Assembly: GCF_014656075.1 (NCBI RefSeq)
Contig: NZ_BNBS01000056.1
Span: forward strand, 1 to 49,811
Direction of reading: 5' to 3'
DNA from: Streptomyces hydrogenans
GTDB taxonomy: Bacteria; Actinomycetota; Actinomycetes; Streptomycetales; Streptomycetaceae
DNA length: 49,811 nucleotides
The notes under the pieces were generated by a model, which worked only from the letters and a program-made list of their open reading frames with translations, searched no databases and was not told where the DNA came from. The position numbers and the translations under genes are program-made. Shown here one piece after another: positions 41,064 to 49,218 of the stretch (positions within the stretch are counted from its first letter, which is position 1; each line of letters opens with the position of its first letter).

Positions 41064-42227
41064 TCACAGGCCGACGATCCCGTTCCAGCGCCTGGCCATG
41101 TCCTTGCGCTCGGACGCGGTGATGTCGCGGGCGATGGAGAGCCTGCTCCGCATCTCCCTGTCGGGGAAGATCAGCGGGTCCTCGGCGAGCGCGGCCAGTT
41201 CCTCGTCGCCGGAGTCGGCGAGGACGTTCTGGGCGGCCGGGACGGGACAGACGTAGTTGACCCAGGCGGCGAGTTCGGCGGCGACCTCGGGCTCGTAGTA
41301 GTAGTCGACGAGCTTCTCGGCGTTGGCCTTGTGGCGGGCGAGGTTGGGGATCATCAGCGACTCGGCCCACAGCTCGCCGCCCTCCTCGGGGACGACGAAC
41401 TCGATGTCGGGGTTGTCGGCCTGGAGCTGGATGACGTCGCCGGAGTACGCCTGGCAGGCCAGCACGTCGCCGCTCGCCAGGTCCTTGATGTAGTCGTTGC
41501 CGGTGAAGCGGCGGATGTGCTTCGTGGCGACCAGCTTCTCGACCTGCTCGCAGACGGCGTCGAAGTCGTCCCCCGTCCAGCGGGTGACGTCGGCGCCGTT
41601 GCCCTGCATGAGCAGGGAGATCGACTCGTCGAGGCCGGACAGGAGGGTGACCTTGCCACGCAGGTCGGCGTCCCACAGCTGGCGGGTGGAGCGCAGTTCC
41701 CGGCCGAGCGCGCGCCGGTTGTAGGCGATGCCGGTGATGCCGGACTGCCAGGGCACGGAGTGGAGCCGCCCGGGGTCGAAGACGGGCCGGCGCAGCTGCG
41801 GGTCGAGGTGGTCGGCGACGTTCGTCTGGGCGGCGCGGTCCATCTTCTGGACCCAGCCGAGGCGGACGAAGCGGGCGGCCATCCAGTCGCTGACGACGAT
41901 GAGGTCGCGGTCGACGGCCTGCCCGTTCATCAGGGCCGGGCCGATCTTCCCGAAGAACTCGTCGTTGTCGTTGATCTCCTCGGTGTACCGGACGGCGATC
42001 CCGGTGCGTTCCCGGAAGGCGTCGAGGCTGGGCCGCTTCCGGGGGTCGTCGTCGTCGGTGTCGATGTAGAGCGGCCAGTTGGCGAAGGTGACGCTCCGCT
42101 CCCGGCCGGACAGGTCCCGTCCGGCCCGCCGGTCCTCGGCGACGTAGGCGGGCTTCACGCCGCAGGCGGCGAGGAGACCGGTGGCTCCGACGGCGCCGAG
42201 ACCCCGCAGAACGGACCGGCGCGGCAT
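41064..42227 (-). CDS. Second PotD-type polyamine-binding lipoprotein, orphan
   Basis: 387 residues from ATG 42227 (MPRRSVLRGLGAVGATGLLA), with an AAGGA ribosome site; an upstream extension to 42287 is open but less likely. Twin-arginine-like RRSVLRGLG and a lipobox LLAACG indicate an exported lipoprotein. It is clearly related to PotD at 30539-31786: VRYTEEINDNDEFFGKIGPA, LIVVSDWMAARFVRLGWVQK, IRRFTGNDYIKDLASGDVLA and GDVIQLQADNPDIEFVVP occupy the same positions. No permease or ATPase genes accompany it, so it probably feeds PotABC in trans or acts as a binding sink (inference). It follows an aldehyde dehydrogenase gene, but a strong terminator separates them. Confidence 0.92.
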   Translation of the reverse strand: MPRRSVLRGLGAVGATGLLAACGVKPAYVAEDRRAGRDLSGRERSVTFANWPLYIDTDDDDPRKRPSLDAFRERTGIAVRYTEEINDNDEFFGKIGPALMNGQAVDRDLIVVSDWMAARFVRLGWVQKMDRAAQTNVADHLDPQLRRPVFDPGRLHSVPWQSGITGIAYNRRALGRELRSTRQLWDADLRGKVTLLSGLDESISLLMQGNGADVTRWTGDDFDAVCEQVEKLVATKHIRRFTGNDYIKDLASGDVLACQAYSGDVIQLQADNPDIEFVVPEEGGELWAESLMIPNLARHKANAEKLVDYYYEPEVAAELAAWVNYVCPVPAAQNVLADSGDEELAALAEDPLIFPDREMRSRLSIARDITASERKDMARRWNGIVGL

Positions 42228-42314
42228 GGTGTTCCTTGCTGTCGCTCTCACCCGCGAAGCATCGCTTCCGGCCGTGAGCTGCCGCAATGGACGGTCCGTC
42301 GAGCGGCACGGCGA

Positions 42315-42359
42315 GGCCCCGACACCTTGTCGATCATCGGATCGACGGGTGCCGGGGCC
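42315..42359 (-). terminator. Terminator of the third aldehyde dehydrogenase gene
   Basis: A 12-bp stem (42315-42326 with 42348-42359, one G-T) enclosing a second 6-bp stem (gtcgat/atcgac) lies 28 bases past the ALDH stop. It should largely uncouple the orphan potD from the ALDH transcript. Confidence 0.85.
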
Positions 42360-42387
42360 GGGGCCGTACGCGGTGCTACCGGGCGGT

Positions 42388-43824
42388 TCAGCCCAGCGAG
42401 GTCATCACGTGCTTGATGCGCGTGTAGTCCTCGAAGCCGTACGCGGAGAGGTCCTTGCCGTAGCCGGACTTCTTGAAGCCGCCGTGGGGCATCTCGGCGA
42501 CCAGCGGGATGTGGGTGTTGATCCAGACGCAGCCGAAGTCGAGGGACTTGGACATGCGCATGGCGCGCTGGTGGTCCTTGGTCCAGACGGAGGAGGCCAG
42601 GGCGTACTCGACGCCGTTGGCGAACTCCAGGGCCTGCGCCTCGTCGGTGAAGGACTGGACGGTGATGACCGGGCCGAAGACCTCGTTCTGGACGATCTCG
42701 TCGTCCTGCTGGAGGCCGGAGACGACGGTGGGGGCGTAGAAGTAGCCCTTGTCGCCGACGCGGTGACCGCCGGCCTCGACCTTGGCGTGGGCCGGGAGGC
42801 GGTCGATGAAGCCGGAGACCTGCTTCAGCTGGTTGGCGTTGTTGAGCGGGCCGTAGAGCACGTCCTCGTCGTCCGGCTGGCCGGTCTTCGTCTCGGCGGC
42901 GGCCTTGGCGAGGGCGGCGACGAACTCGTCGTGGATGGACTCGTGGACGAGCACACGGGTGGCGGCCGTACAGTCCTGGCCGGCGTTGAAGAAGCCCGCG
43001 ACGGAGATGTCCTCGACGGCCTTCTCGATGTCGGTGTCCTCGAAGACGACGACCGGGGCCTTGCCGCCCAGCTCCAGGTGGACGCGCTTGACGTCCTTGG
43101 CCGCCGACTCGGCGACCTGCATGCCGGCCCGGACCGAGCCGGTGATGGAGGCCATCGCCGGGGTCGGGTGCTCGACCATGGCGCGGCCGGTCTCGCGGTC
43201 GCCGCAGATGACGTTGAAGACGCCCTTGGGGACGATCGCGCCGATGATCTCGGCCATCAGGACGGTGGAGGCGGGGGTGGTGTCCGAGGGCTTGAGGACG
43301 ACCGTGTTGCCCGCGGCGAGGGCCGGGGCGAACTTCCACACGGCCATCATCATCGGGTAGTTCCACGGCGCGACCTGCGCGCAGACGCCGACCGGCTCGC
43401 GGCGGATGATGGAGGTCATGCCCTCCATGTACTCGCCGGCCGAGCGGCCCTCCAGCAGACGGGCGGCACCCGCGAAGAAGCGGATCTGGTCCACCATCGG
43501 CGGGACCTCCTCGCTCGCGACGAGGGCGGTCGGCTTGCCGGTGTTGAGGACCTCGGCGGCGATGAGCTCCTCGGCGCGCTCCTCGAACGCGTCGGCGATC
43601 TTGAGGAGCACCTTCTGGCGCTCGGACGGCGTGGTGTCGCGCCAGGCGGGGAAGGCGGCCGCGGCGGCCTCCATGGCGGCGTCGACGTCGGCCTGGCCGG
43701 AGAGCGGGGAGGTCGCGTACACCTCGCCGGTGGCCGGGTTGGTCACCTCGATGGTGCGGCCGTCGGCCGCGTCGCGGAACTCTCCGTCGATGTAGTTGCG
43801 CAGCCGGCGCAGCTCGGTGGTCAC
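42388..43824 (-). CDS. Aldehyde dehydrogenase, gamma-aminobutyraldehyde/succinate-semialdehyde type
   Basis: 478 residues from GTG 43824 (GGAGGGG ribosome site). ALDH motifs: QVAPWNYPMMMAVWKFAPAL, VVLKPSDTTPAST, ASITGSVRAGMQVAESA, base Glu in VHLELGGKAPVVVFEDTDIE, nucleophile in FFNAGQDCTAATR, and a C-terminal GCVWINTHIPLVAEMPHGGF. The last stretch is nearly identical to the ALDH at 31836-33350, so the two are paralogues. The probable substrate is the aldehyde produced by the adjacent aminotransferase from putrescine (inference). A good promoter lies upstream, and an AsnC/Lrp regulator is divergently encoded 205 bp away. Confidence 0.93.
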   Translation of the reverse strand: MTTELRRLRNYIDGEFRDAADGRTIEVTNPATGEVYATSPLSGQADVDAAMEAAAAAFPAWRDTTPSERQKVLLKIADAFEERAEELIAAEVLNTGKPTALVASEEVPPMVDQIRFFAGAARLLEGRSAGEYMEGMTSIIRREPVGVCAQVAPWNYPMMMAVWKFAPALAAGNTVVLKPSDTTPASTVLMAEIIGAIVPKGVFNVICGDRETGRAMVEHPTPAMASITGSVRAGMQVAESAAKDVKRVHLELGGKAPVVVFEDTDIEKAVEDISVAGFFNAGQDCTAATRVLVHESIHDEFVAALAKAAAETKTGQPDDEDVLYGPLNNANQLKQVSGFIDRLPAHAKVEAGGHRVGDKGYFYAPTVVSGLQQDDEIVQNEVFGPVITVQSFTDEAQALEFANGVEYALASSVWTKDHQRAMRMSKSLDFGCVWINTHIPLVAEMPHGGFKKSGYGKDLSAYGFEDYTRIKHVMTSLG

Positions 43825-43893
43825 TTGCCACCCCTCCTGTCACGTTCTGTTCCGCACGGCCTTGTGCGGGCGTCCCGATGGGTGAGACACCCC

Positions 43894-43921
43894 AGCGTAC
43901 TTGTTCGGCTGACGCTTTCAA
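43894..43921 (-). promoter_or_regulatory. Promoter of the third aldehyde dehydrogenase gene
   Basis: On the minus strand TTGAAA (43921-43916) and TACGCT (43899-43894) are separated by 16 bases, a close match to vegetative Streptomyces promoters. It lies 70 bases before the GTG at 43824. Confidence 0.65.
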
Positions 43922-43934
43922 CAGCCCCGAGCCC

Positions 43935-43963
43935 CCTCGACTTCGGATTCAGTGACTTCGAGG
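43935..43963. promoter_or_regulatory. Inverted repeat in the ALDH-AsnC divergent gap
   Basis: CCTCGA (43935-43940) and TCGAGG (43958-43963) are exact inverted repeats with 17 bases between, containing two copies of ACTTCG. They lie just upstream of the ALDH -35 and 67 bases before the AsnC start, where an autoregulatory Lrp/AsnC site would be expected. Inference only. Confidence 0.4.
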
Positions 43964-44029
43964 CCCTCGAACAACGAATTTCATCGATCCGGGGTTGCGC
44001 GACTGCTCATCTCGGTGCACAGTGAGGAC

Positions 44030-44521
44030 GTGGCCAGTCGAAGCTCAGACTCCAGAACCGGAACCGGTTCGTCCCCGACGATCGATGCCGTCTCCCTGGC
44101 GATCATCGAGCAGCTCCAGGAGGACGGCCGCCGCCCCTACGCCGCCATCGGCAAGGCCGTCGGCCTCTCCGAAGCGGCCGTGCGGCAGCGCGTCCAGAAG
44201 CTCCTCGACCAGGGCGTCATGCAGATCGTCGCCGTCACCGACCCGCTCACCGTGGGCCTCAGGCGGCAGGCGATGGTCGGCATCCACGTCGAGGGTGACC
44301 TGGATCCGGTCGCGGCAGCGCTGACCGACATGCCCGAATGCGAGTACGTGGTGATGACCGCGGGCTCCTTCGACCTGATGGTGGAGATCGTCTGCGAGGA
44401 CGACGACCACCTTCTCGAAGTCATCAACAAGCGGATCCGCACGCTCCCCGGCGTGCGCTCCACCGAGAGCTTCGTTTACCTGAAGCTCAAGAAGCAGACC
44501 TATATGTGGGGAACCCGATAA
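44030..44521 (+). CDS. AsnC/Lrp family transcriptional regulator
   Basis: 163 residues from GTG 44030 (GTGAGG three bases upstream); GTG 44015 is an alternative giving five more residues. An AsnC-type winged HTH (about 18-65) reads LAIIEQLQEDGRRPYAAIGK then AVGLSEAAVRQRVQKLLDQG. The C-terminal ligand-binding RAM domain (about 75-155) includes LRRQAMVGIHVEGDLDPVAA, ECEYVVMTAGSFDLMVEIVC and LPGVRSTESFVYLK. The family senses amino acids or related amines. Divergent from an aldehyde dehydrogenase gene and only two bases upstream of the aminotransferase gene, so it very probably regulates this polyamine/GABA cluster. Confidence 0.93.
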   Translation: MASRSSDSRTGTGSSPTIDAVSLAIIEQLQEDGRRPYAAIGKAVGLSEAAVRQRVQKLLDQGVMQIVAVTDPLTVGLRRQAMVGIHVEGDLDPVAAALTDMPECEYVVMTAGSFDLMVEIVCEDDDHLLEVINKRIRTLPGVRSTESFVYLKLKKQTYMWGTR

Positions 44522-44523
44522 CC

Positions 44524-45885
44524 GTGACCCAGGACCTCTCCAAGACTGCCTACGACCACCTGTGGATGCACTTCACCCGCATGTCGTCGTACGAGAACAG
44601 CCCCGTCCCCACCATCGTCCGCGGTGAGGGCACCTACATCTTCGACGACAAGGGCAAGCGCTACCTCGACGGCCTCGCCGGCCTGTTCGTGGTCAACGCC
44701 GGTCACGGCCGCCAGGAGCTGGCCGAGGTCGCGTACAAGCAGGCCCAGGAGCTCGCCTTCTTCCCGGTGTGGTCGTACGCCCACCCGAAGGCCGTCGAGC
44801 TCGCCGAGCGCCTCGCGGACTACGCCCCGGGCGACCTCAACAAGGTCTTCTTCACCACCGGTGGCGGCGAGGCCGTCGAGACCGCGTGGAAGCTCGCCAA
44901 GCAGTACTTCAAGCTGCAGGGCAAGCACACCAAGTACAAGGTCATCTCGCGTGCGGTCGCCTACCACGGCACCCCGCAGGGCGCCCTGTCCATCACCGGC
45001 CTGCCGGCCCTGAAGGCCCCCTTCGAGCCGCTGGTCCCCGGCGCGCACAAGGTGCCGAACACCAACATCTACCGCGCCCCGATCCACGGCGACGACCCCG
45101 AGGCCTTCGGCCGCTGGGCCGCCGACCAGATCGAGCAGCAGATCCTCTTCGAGGGCCCCGACACCGTCGCGGCCGTCTTCCTGGAGCCGGTGCAGAACGC
45201 CGGCGGCTGCTTCCCGCCGCCGCCCGGCTACTTCCAGCGCGTCCGCGAGATCTGCGACCAGTACGACGTGCTCCTCGTCTCCGACGAGACGATCTGCGCC
45301 TTCGGCCGCCTCGGCACGATGTTCGCCTGTGACAAGTTCGGCTACGTGCCCGACATGATCACCTGCGCCAAGGGCATGACCTCGGGCTACTCCCCGATCG
45401 GTGCCTGCATCATCTCGGACCGCATCGCGGAGCCGTTCTACAAGGGCGACAACACCTTCCTCCACGGCTACACCTTCGGTGGCCACCCGGTGTCCTCGGC
45501 GGTCGCGATCGCCAACCTGGACATCTTCGACAAGGAAGGCCTCAACCAGCACGTCCTCGACCAGGAGGGCAACTTCTTCAACACCCTGAAGAAGCTGCAC
45601 GACCTCCCGATCGTCGGCGACGTCCGCGGCAACGGCTTCTTCTACGGCATCGAGCTCGTCAAGGACAAGGCCACCAAGGAGTCCTTCAACGACGAGGAGG
45701 TGGAGCGCGTCCTGTACGGCTTCCTCTCCAAGGCGCTGTACGACGCCGGCCTGTACTGCCGCGCCGACGACCGTGGCGACCCGGTCATCCAGCTGGCCCC
45801 GCCGCTCATCGCCGACCAGGGCACCTTCGACGAGATCGAGGGCATCCTGCGGTCGGTCCTGACCGAGGCGTGGACCAAGCTCTAG
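44524..45885 (+). CDS. Class III aminotransferase, putrescine/diamine-pyruvate type (SpuC-like)
   Basis: 453 residues from GTG 44524, two bases after the regulator's stop. Omega-aminotransferase features: LWMHFTRMSSYENSPVPTIV at the start, YLDGLAGLFVVNAGHGRQEL, phosphate loop TTGGGEAVETAWKLAKQYFK, LEPVQNAGGCFPPPPGYFQR, the pyridine-contact Asp in VSDETICAFGRLG and the Schiff-base Lys in TCAKGMTSGYSPIG. The pattern is that of putrescine or beta-alanine:pyruvate transaminases, distinct from GabT at 21481. It would convert putrescine to 4-aminobutanal, which the adjacent ALDH oxidises. Followed by three stacked hairpins that terminate transcription. Confidence 0.92.
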   Translation: MTQDLSKTAYDHLWMHFTRMSSYENSPVPTIVRGEGTYIFDDKGKRYLDGLAGLFVVNAGHGRQELAEVAYKQAQELAFFPVWSYAHPKAVELAERLADYAPGDLNKVFFTTGGGEAVETAWKLAKQYFKLQGKHTKYKVISRAVAYHGTPQGALSITGLPALKAPFEPLVPGAHKVPNTNIYRAPIHGDDPEAFGRWAADQIEQQILFEGPDTVAAVFLEPVQNAGGCFPPPPGYFQRVREICDQYDVLLVSDETICAFGRLGTMFACDKFGYVPDMITCAKGMTSGYSPIGACIISDRIAEPFYKGDNTFLHGYTFGGHPVSSAVAIANLDIFDKEGLNQHVLDQEGNFFNTLKKLHDLPIVGDVRGNGFFYGIELVKDKATKESFNDEEVERVLYGFLSKALYDAGLYCRADDRGDPVIQLAPPLIADQGTFDEIEGILRSVLTEAWTKL

Positions 45886-45895
45886 AGGTCCCCCC

Positions 45896-46003
45896 GCCCC
45901 GAGGCCCCGGCCTCCGGGGCGCCCCCGGCACCACGCCGCCCTCACGGCGTGACCCCACGGCCCGGGCATGCCGCCATCCGAGTGGATGGCGGCGGCCCGG
46001 GCC
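45896..46003 (+). terminator. Three tandem hairpins ending the aminotransferase operon
   Basis: Hairpin 1 spans 45896-45920 (one bulge). Hairpin 2 is a perfect 7-bp stem, 45932-45938 with 45945-45951. Hairpin 3 is the strongest: 10 bp GCCGCCATCC/GGATGGCGGC plus an outer 9 bp, 45959-46003. They start about 11 bases after the stop. Confidence 0.85.
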
Positions 46004-46021
46004 GCGTGCCGTCCGTACAAA

Positions 46022-46105
46022 CGGATCCGAATACTTACGGTGCCCAGTGACCGACAGGCCCGACCCTCGTTCCCCCGGACGGGGGAACGCAAGAATCGGA
46101 TCCGA
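46022..46105 (+). promoter_or_regulatory. Leader of the ABC transporter: hairpin flanked by CGGATCCGA repeats
   Basis: CGGATCCGA occurs at 46022-46030 and 46097-46105 (the second as a full 10-bp palindrome from 46096). Between them a perfect 9-bp stem (46068-46076 with 46081-46089, loop GGAC) is found. The element ends 16 bases before the ATG at 46122. Likely regulatory; no known riboswitch class recognised. Confidence 0.45.
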
Positions 46106-46121
46106 CATCGAGGTGTACGCG

Positions 46122-46850
46122 ATGGCCCCACCGGACAACGACGTGCTCTGGGCGCGTTCCCTGCACTGCTCCCTGGGCGGCACGGAGGCCCTCAGCGGCG
46201 TCTCCGTCGGCGTCCGCGAGGGCGAGATCCTCGCCGTGACCGGCCCCCGAGGCAGCGGCAAGACCACCCTCCTGCGCTGCCTCTCCGGCGAACTCCCCGC
46301 CCGGAAGGGCGAGATCTGGTTCAACAGCGCGCCCGTCCACACCCTGCCCGCCGCCGGCCGCGAACGGCTCCGCCGCGAACGCTTCGGCTGGATCGGCCCC
46401 GAGCCCGGACTCGTCCCCGAGCTGACCGCCTGGGAGAACGCCGCCCTGCCGCTGCTGCTGCGCGGAACCCCCCACAAGGCCGCCAGGACCACCGCCGTCG
46501 AATGGCTCGACCGCCTCGACATCGGCGCCTGCGCCCGCCTGCGCCCGCACGCCCTCACCCACGCGCAGCGCCAGCGCACCGCCATCGCCCGCGCGCTCGC
46601 CGCCGCCCCCTCGGTGCTCTTCGCCGACGAACCCACCGCCGCCCTGCACCGGGCCGATGGCGCGCAGGTGCTCCGCACCCTCACCGCCGCCGCCCGCTCG
46701 CACGGCATCACCGTCCTCCTCGCCACCCACGACAGCGAGGTGGCGGCGCTCGCCGACCGCACGGTCGCCCTCCTCGACGGACGCCGGGCCGGCAGCGTGC
46801 CGCCCGCCACGGGGGCGGAGGGCGTCGCCGCGTGCTCGCTCTCCGTCTAG
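46122..46850 (+). CDS. ABC transporter ATP-binding protein (MacB/LolD-like)
   Basis: 242 residues from ATG 46122, with GAGGTG seven bases upstream. A GTG at 46047 (VTDRPDPRSP) is also in frame but lacks a ribosome site and would place the leader hairpin inside the gene. Walker A is GPRGSGKTTLL, Walker B VLFADEPTAAL, and the switch region LLATHDSEVAALADR. The signature is unusual: LTHAQRQRTAIARAL in place of LSGGQ. The Q-loop region reads GWIGPEPGLVPELTAWENAA. It supplies energy to the permease encoded next, whose GTG start lies 19 bases inside this gene. Substrate unknown. Confidence 0.9.
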   Translation: MAPPDNDVLWARSLHCSLGGTEALSGVSVGVREGEILAVTGPRGSGKTTLLRCLSGELPARKGEIWFNSAPVHTLPAAGRERLRRERFGWIGPEPGLVPELTAWENAALPLLLRGTPHKAARTTAVEWLDRLDIGACARLRPHALTHAQRQRTAIARALAAAPSVLFADEPTAALHRADGAQVLRTLTAAARSHGITVLLATHDSEVAALADRTVALLDGRRAGSVPPATGAEGVAACSLSV

Positions 46851-47980
46851 TCCGCGGCTCCCACCCGCTCGTCCAGCTGCGGCGGCTCCTCGTCGCCGCG
46901 GCCGCCGCCGGCGTGGGCTTCCTGCTGCTCTGCACCCTCGGCTACGCCGCCGGCCACCCCGAGCACTCCGCCGCCTCCGTGCTGCGGCTGCTCTGGTGCG
47001 CGCTGCCGATCGCCGCCACCGTCCAGTTCGCCGTCGCCGTCGCCCGCACCGACCCGGCCACCCGGCCCCGCCCCGGGCTCTCCGCCATCGGCCTCGGCCC
47101 GGCCAGGCTCACCGCCATCGCCGCCGCCTCGACCGCCGTCGCCTGCACCCTGGGCTCGACGGTCGCCCTCCTGGTCTACCTCCACCTGCGCGGCGCCCTC
47201 ACCGGCCTCCCCTTCGACGGGGCCGCCGCCGGGCTCCTCGCCGCCGACCGGCCGCTGCCGCTGGCCGCCGCCCTCACCCTCCTCGCGATCGTGCCCGTCG
47301 CCGGCGCCACCGCCGCCGGACTCGCCCTGCGCCCCCGCACCGGCACCCCCGCCCCCGAAGGCGCCGCCCGGCCCCTGCCCAACGGGCTGCCGTGGGGCAT
47401 CGCGCTCGTCGCCGTCGGCCTCGCCGTGGAGACGTACGCGGGACGCGGCGGCGGCGAGGGCGTCGCCCTGCCCGGCCGCTTCGACGGCTCCCCCGGCGGC
47501 GTCCTCGCCGGCTGGATCCTCACCGCCGCGGGCCTCGCGCTCGCCGGCCCCGGCCTCACCCACCTGTGCGGCCGGCTCCTCCAGACCGCCCGCCCCGGAG
47601 CCGTACGCCTGCTCGCCGGCCGGGTCCTGATGGACGAGGCCACCCGCGTCGGCCGCCCCCTCGGCGTGGTCTGCGCGGTCCTCTCCGGCACCCTCGCCGC
47701 CGCCACCGTGTACGGCTCCGGGGACGGCGGCACCGCTTTCGGACCCCTCACCGGCCTCGGCGCCGGCGTCGTCCTGGCCTGCACCACGGCGACCCTGCTC
47801 ACCGCCGCCCTGGAGTCCCGCCAGTGCCGGGCCCACACCGTCGAGGCCCTGGCCCGGCTCGGCGCCCCGCCGACCGTGCTGCGCACCGCCGCCCTGCTGC
47901 GGGCCGGGGCGCTGCTCGCCGTCTTCCTCCCCCTCACCTGGCTGATCGGCGAACTGGCTGCCCTGCCGCTGACCGCCTGA
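46832..47980 (+). CDS. ABC transporter permease, FtsX-like
   Basis: 382 residues from GTG 46832, overlapping the ATPase gene by 19 bases. About eight to ten hydrophobic helices, e.g. LVAAAAAGVGFLLLCTLGYA, LTAIAAASTAVACTLGSTVA, LGVVCAVLSGTLAAATVYG and AGALLAVFLPLTWLIGELAA. The C-terminal part (ALARLGAPPTVLRTAALLRA and following) has the small-residue-rich coupling-helix pattern of FtsX/MacB permeases. There is no large external domain. Likely exports lipids, peptides or a small toxic compound; which one cannot be told. The pair stands alone with no adjacent regulator gene. Confidence 0.85.
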   Translation: MLALRLVRGSHPLVQLRRLLVAAAAAGVGFLLLCTLGYAAGHPEHSAASVLRLLWCALPIAATVQFAVAVARTDPATRPRPGLSAIGLGPARLTAIAAASTAVACTLGSTVALLVYLHLRGALTGLPFDGAAAGLLAADRPLPLAAALTLLAIVPVAGATAAGLALRPRTGTPAPEGAARPLPNGLPWGIALVAVGLAVETYAGRGGGEGVALPGRFDGSPGGVLAGWILTAAGLALAGPGLTHLCGRLLQTARPGAVRLLAGRVLMDEATRVGRPLGVVCAVLSGTLAAATVYGSGDGGTAFGPLTGLGAGVVLACTTATLLTAALESRQCRAHTVEALARLGAPPTVLRTAALLRAGALLAVFLPLTWLIGELAALPLTA

Positions 47981-48048
47981 CCGGAGCCGCCCCGGGCACG
48001 CCGGAAAACCGGGAGGCACCCGCGCCCGGGCCCGCCTATCGTGGGCCC

Positions 48049-49218
48049 ATGGCGACGCCCCCACCCCCGCCCCGCCCCGGGGGCCCACCCCGCGCGAGCG
48101 CACCCGGGAGCGGGGGAGGGAACGGGCGCGAGATCCACACCCTGGACGAGTTCGACGCAGCGTTCGCCCGGCCCGGCGGCCTCGCCGGGCACCGGATCCA
48201 GTCCGTCGACCTCACCGGCCGCACCTTCGCCCTGCTCGCCACCTCCACCGCCGCCACCGTCTTCCTCGGCTGCCCGATGGAACCCGAGGCGGCGGCCAAG
48301 GTCCGGGCCGACGGCGCGCTGGTCTTCCCGCCCGTCCCCGACCTCCCCTTCGACCCGTACCGCAGCCGGCTCTACACCGCCGACGAGCTGTACGAGGGCG
48401 TGACCGGGCCCGGCGGCTACCCCGGAACCCCCGACGCCCTCTCCTACGCCTGGTTCGGCGCCACCCGCACCGACGGCGACGTCTTCTCCTCCATGCTCCG
48501 CTCCCTCCACGACGACGCCGTCGGCGACGCCCTCGACGAACACCTCGCGGGCCTGCGGGTCGTCGGCGTGATGGGCGGCCACGCGATGGGCCGGGGCACC
48601 GAGGCGTACGCGGGCGCGGCCCGGCTCGGCCGCGCCCTCGCCCGCGGCGGGTACACGGTGGCGACCGGCGGCGGCCCCGGCGCGATGGAGGCGGCGAACC
48701 TCGGCGCGTACACCGCCCCCTTCGACGACCCCGCCCTCGACGAGGCCCTCGCCCTCCTCGCGAAGACCCCGTCCTTCACACCGTCGGTGACCGAGTGGGC
48801 CCGCGCCGCCTTCGCCGTACGGGCGCTGCTGCCCGGCGGGGGCGACTCGATCGGCATCCCCACCTGGTTCTACGGCCACGAGCCGCCCAACGCCTTCGCC
48901 GGGCACATCGCCAAGTACTTCGCCAACGCGCTCCGCGAGGACGGCCTGCTGGCCCGCTCGTCGGCGGGCGTCGTCTTCCTCCCGGGCGCCGCGGGCACCG
49001 TCCAGGAGATCTTCGACGACGCCACCCCGAACTACTACGGCTCCCTCGGCGCCCCCACCCCCATGGTCCTCGTCGACCGCGACCACTGGACCACCCGCTA
49101 CCCCGCCTGGCCCCTCCTCCAGGCCCTCGCCGCCGGCCGCCCGATGGCCGCCCGCATCGCCCTGGTCGACTCCGTCGACGAGGCCCCGGCGGCGCTGGAC
49201 GGACTGGGCGCCGCGTAG
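48049..49218 (+). CDS. LOG family (lysine-decarboxylase-like) Rossmann-fold protein
   Basis: 389 residues from ATG 48049. After a Pro-rich N-tail (about 1-27) comes an N-terminal domain and then the LOG core: VVGVMGGHAMGRGTEAYAGA, YTVATGGGPGAMEAANLGAY, and later AGVVFLPGAAGTVQEIFDDA. The family consensus PGGxGTxxE is present as PGAAGTVQE, with the catalytic Glu retained and one Gly changed to Ala. LOG and PpnN-type proteins cleave nucleoside monophosphates to base and ribose 5-phosphate. Its length is nearer the large PpnN-type than the 190-residue LOG type. Its stop touches the next gene. Confidence 0.88.
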   Translation: MATPPPPPRPGGPPRASAPGSGGGNGREIHTLDEFDAAFARPGGLAGHRIQSVDLTGRTFALLATSTAATVFLGCPMEPEAAAKVRADGALVFPPVPDLPFDPYRSRLYTADELYEGVTGPGGYPGTPDALSYAWFGATRTDGDVFSSMLRSLHDDAVGDALDEHLAGLRVVGVMGGHAMGRGTEAYAGAARLGRALARGGYTVATGGGPGAMEAANLGAYTAPFDDPALDEALALLAKTPSFTPSVTEWARAAFAVRALLPGGGDSIGIPTWFYGHEPPNAFAGHIAKYFANALREDGLLARSSAGVVFLPGAAGTVQEIFDDATPNYYGSLGAPTPMVLVDRDHWTTRYPAWPLLQALAAGRPMAARIALVDSVDEAPAALDGLGAA

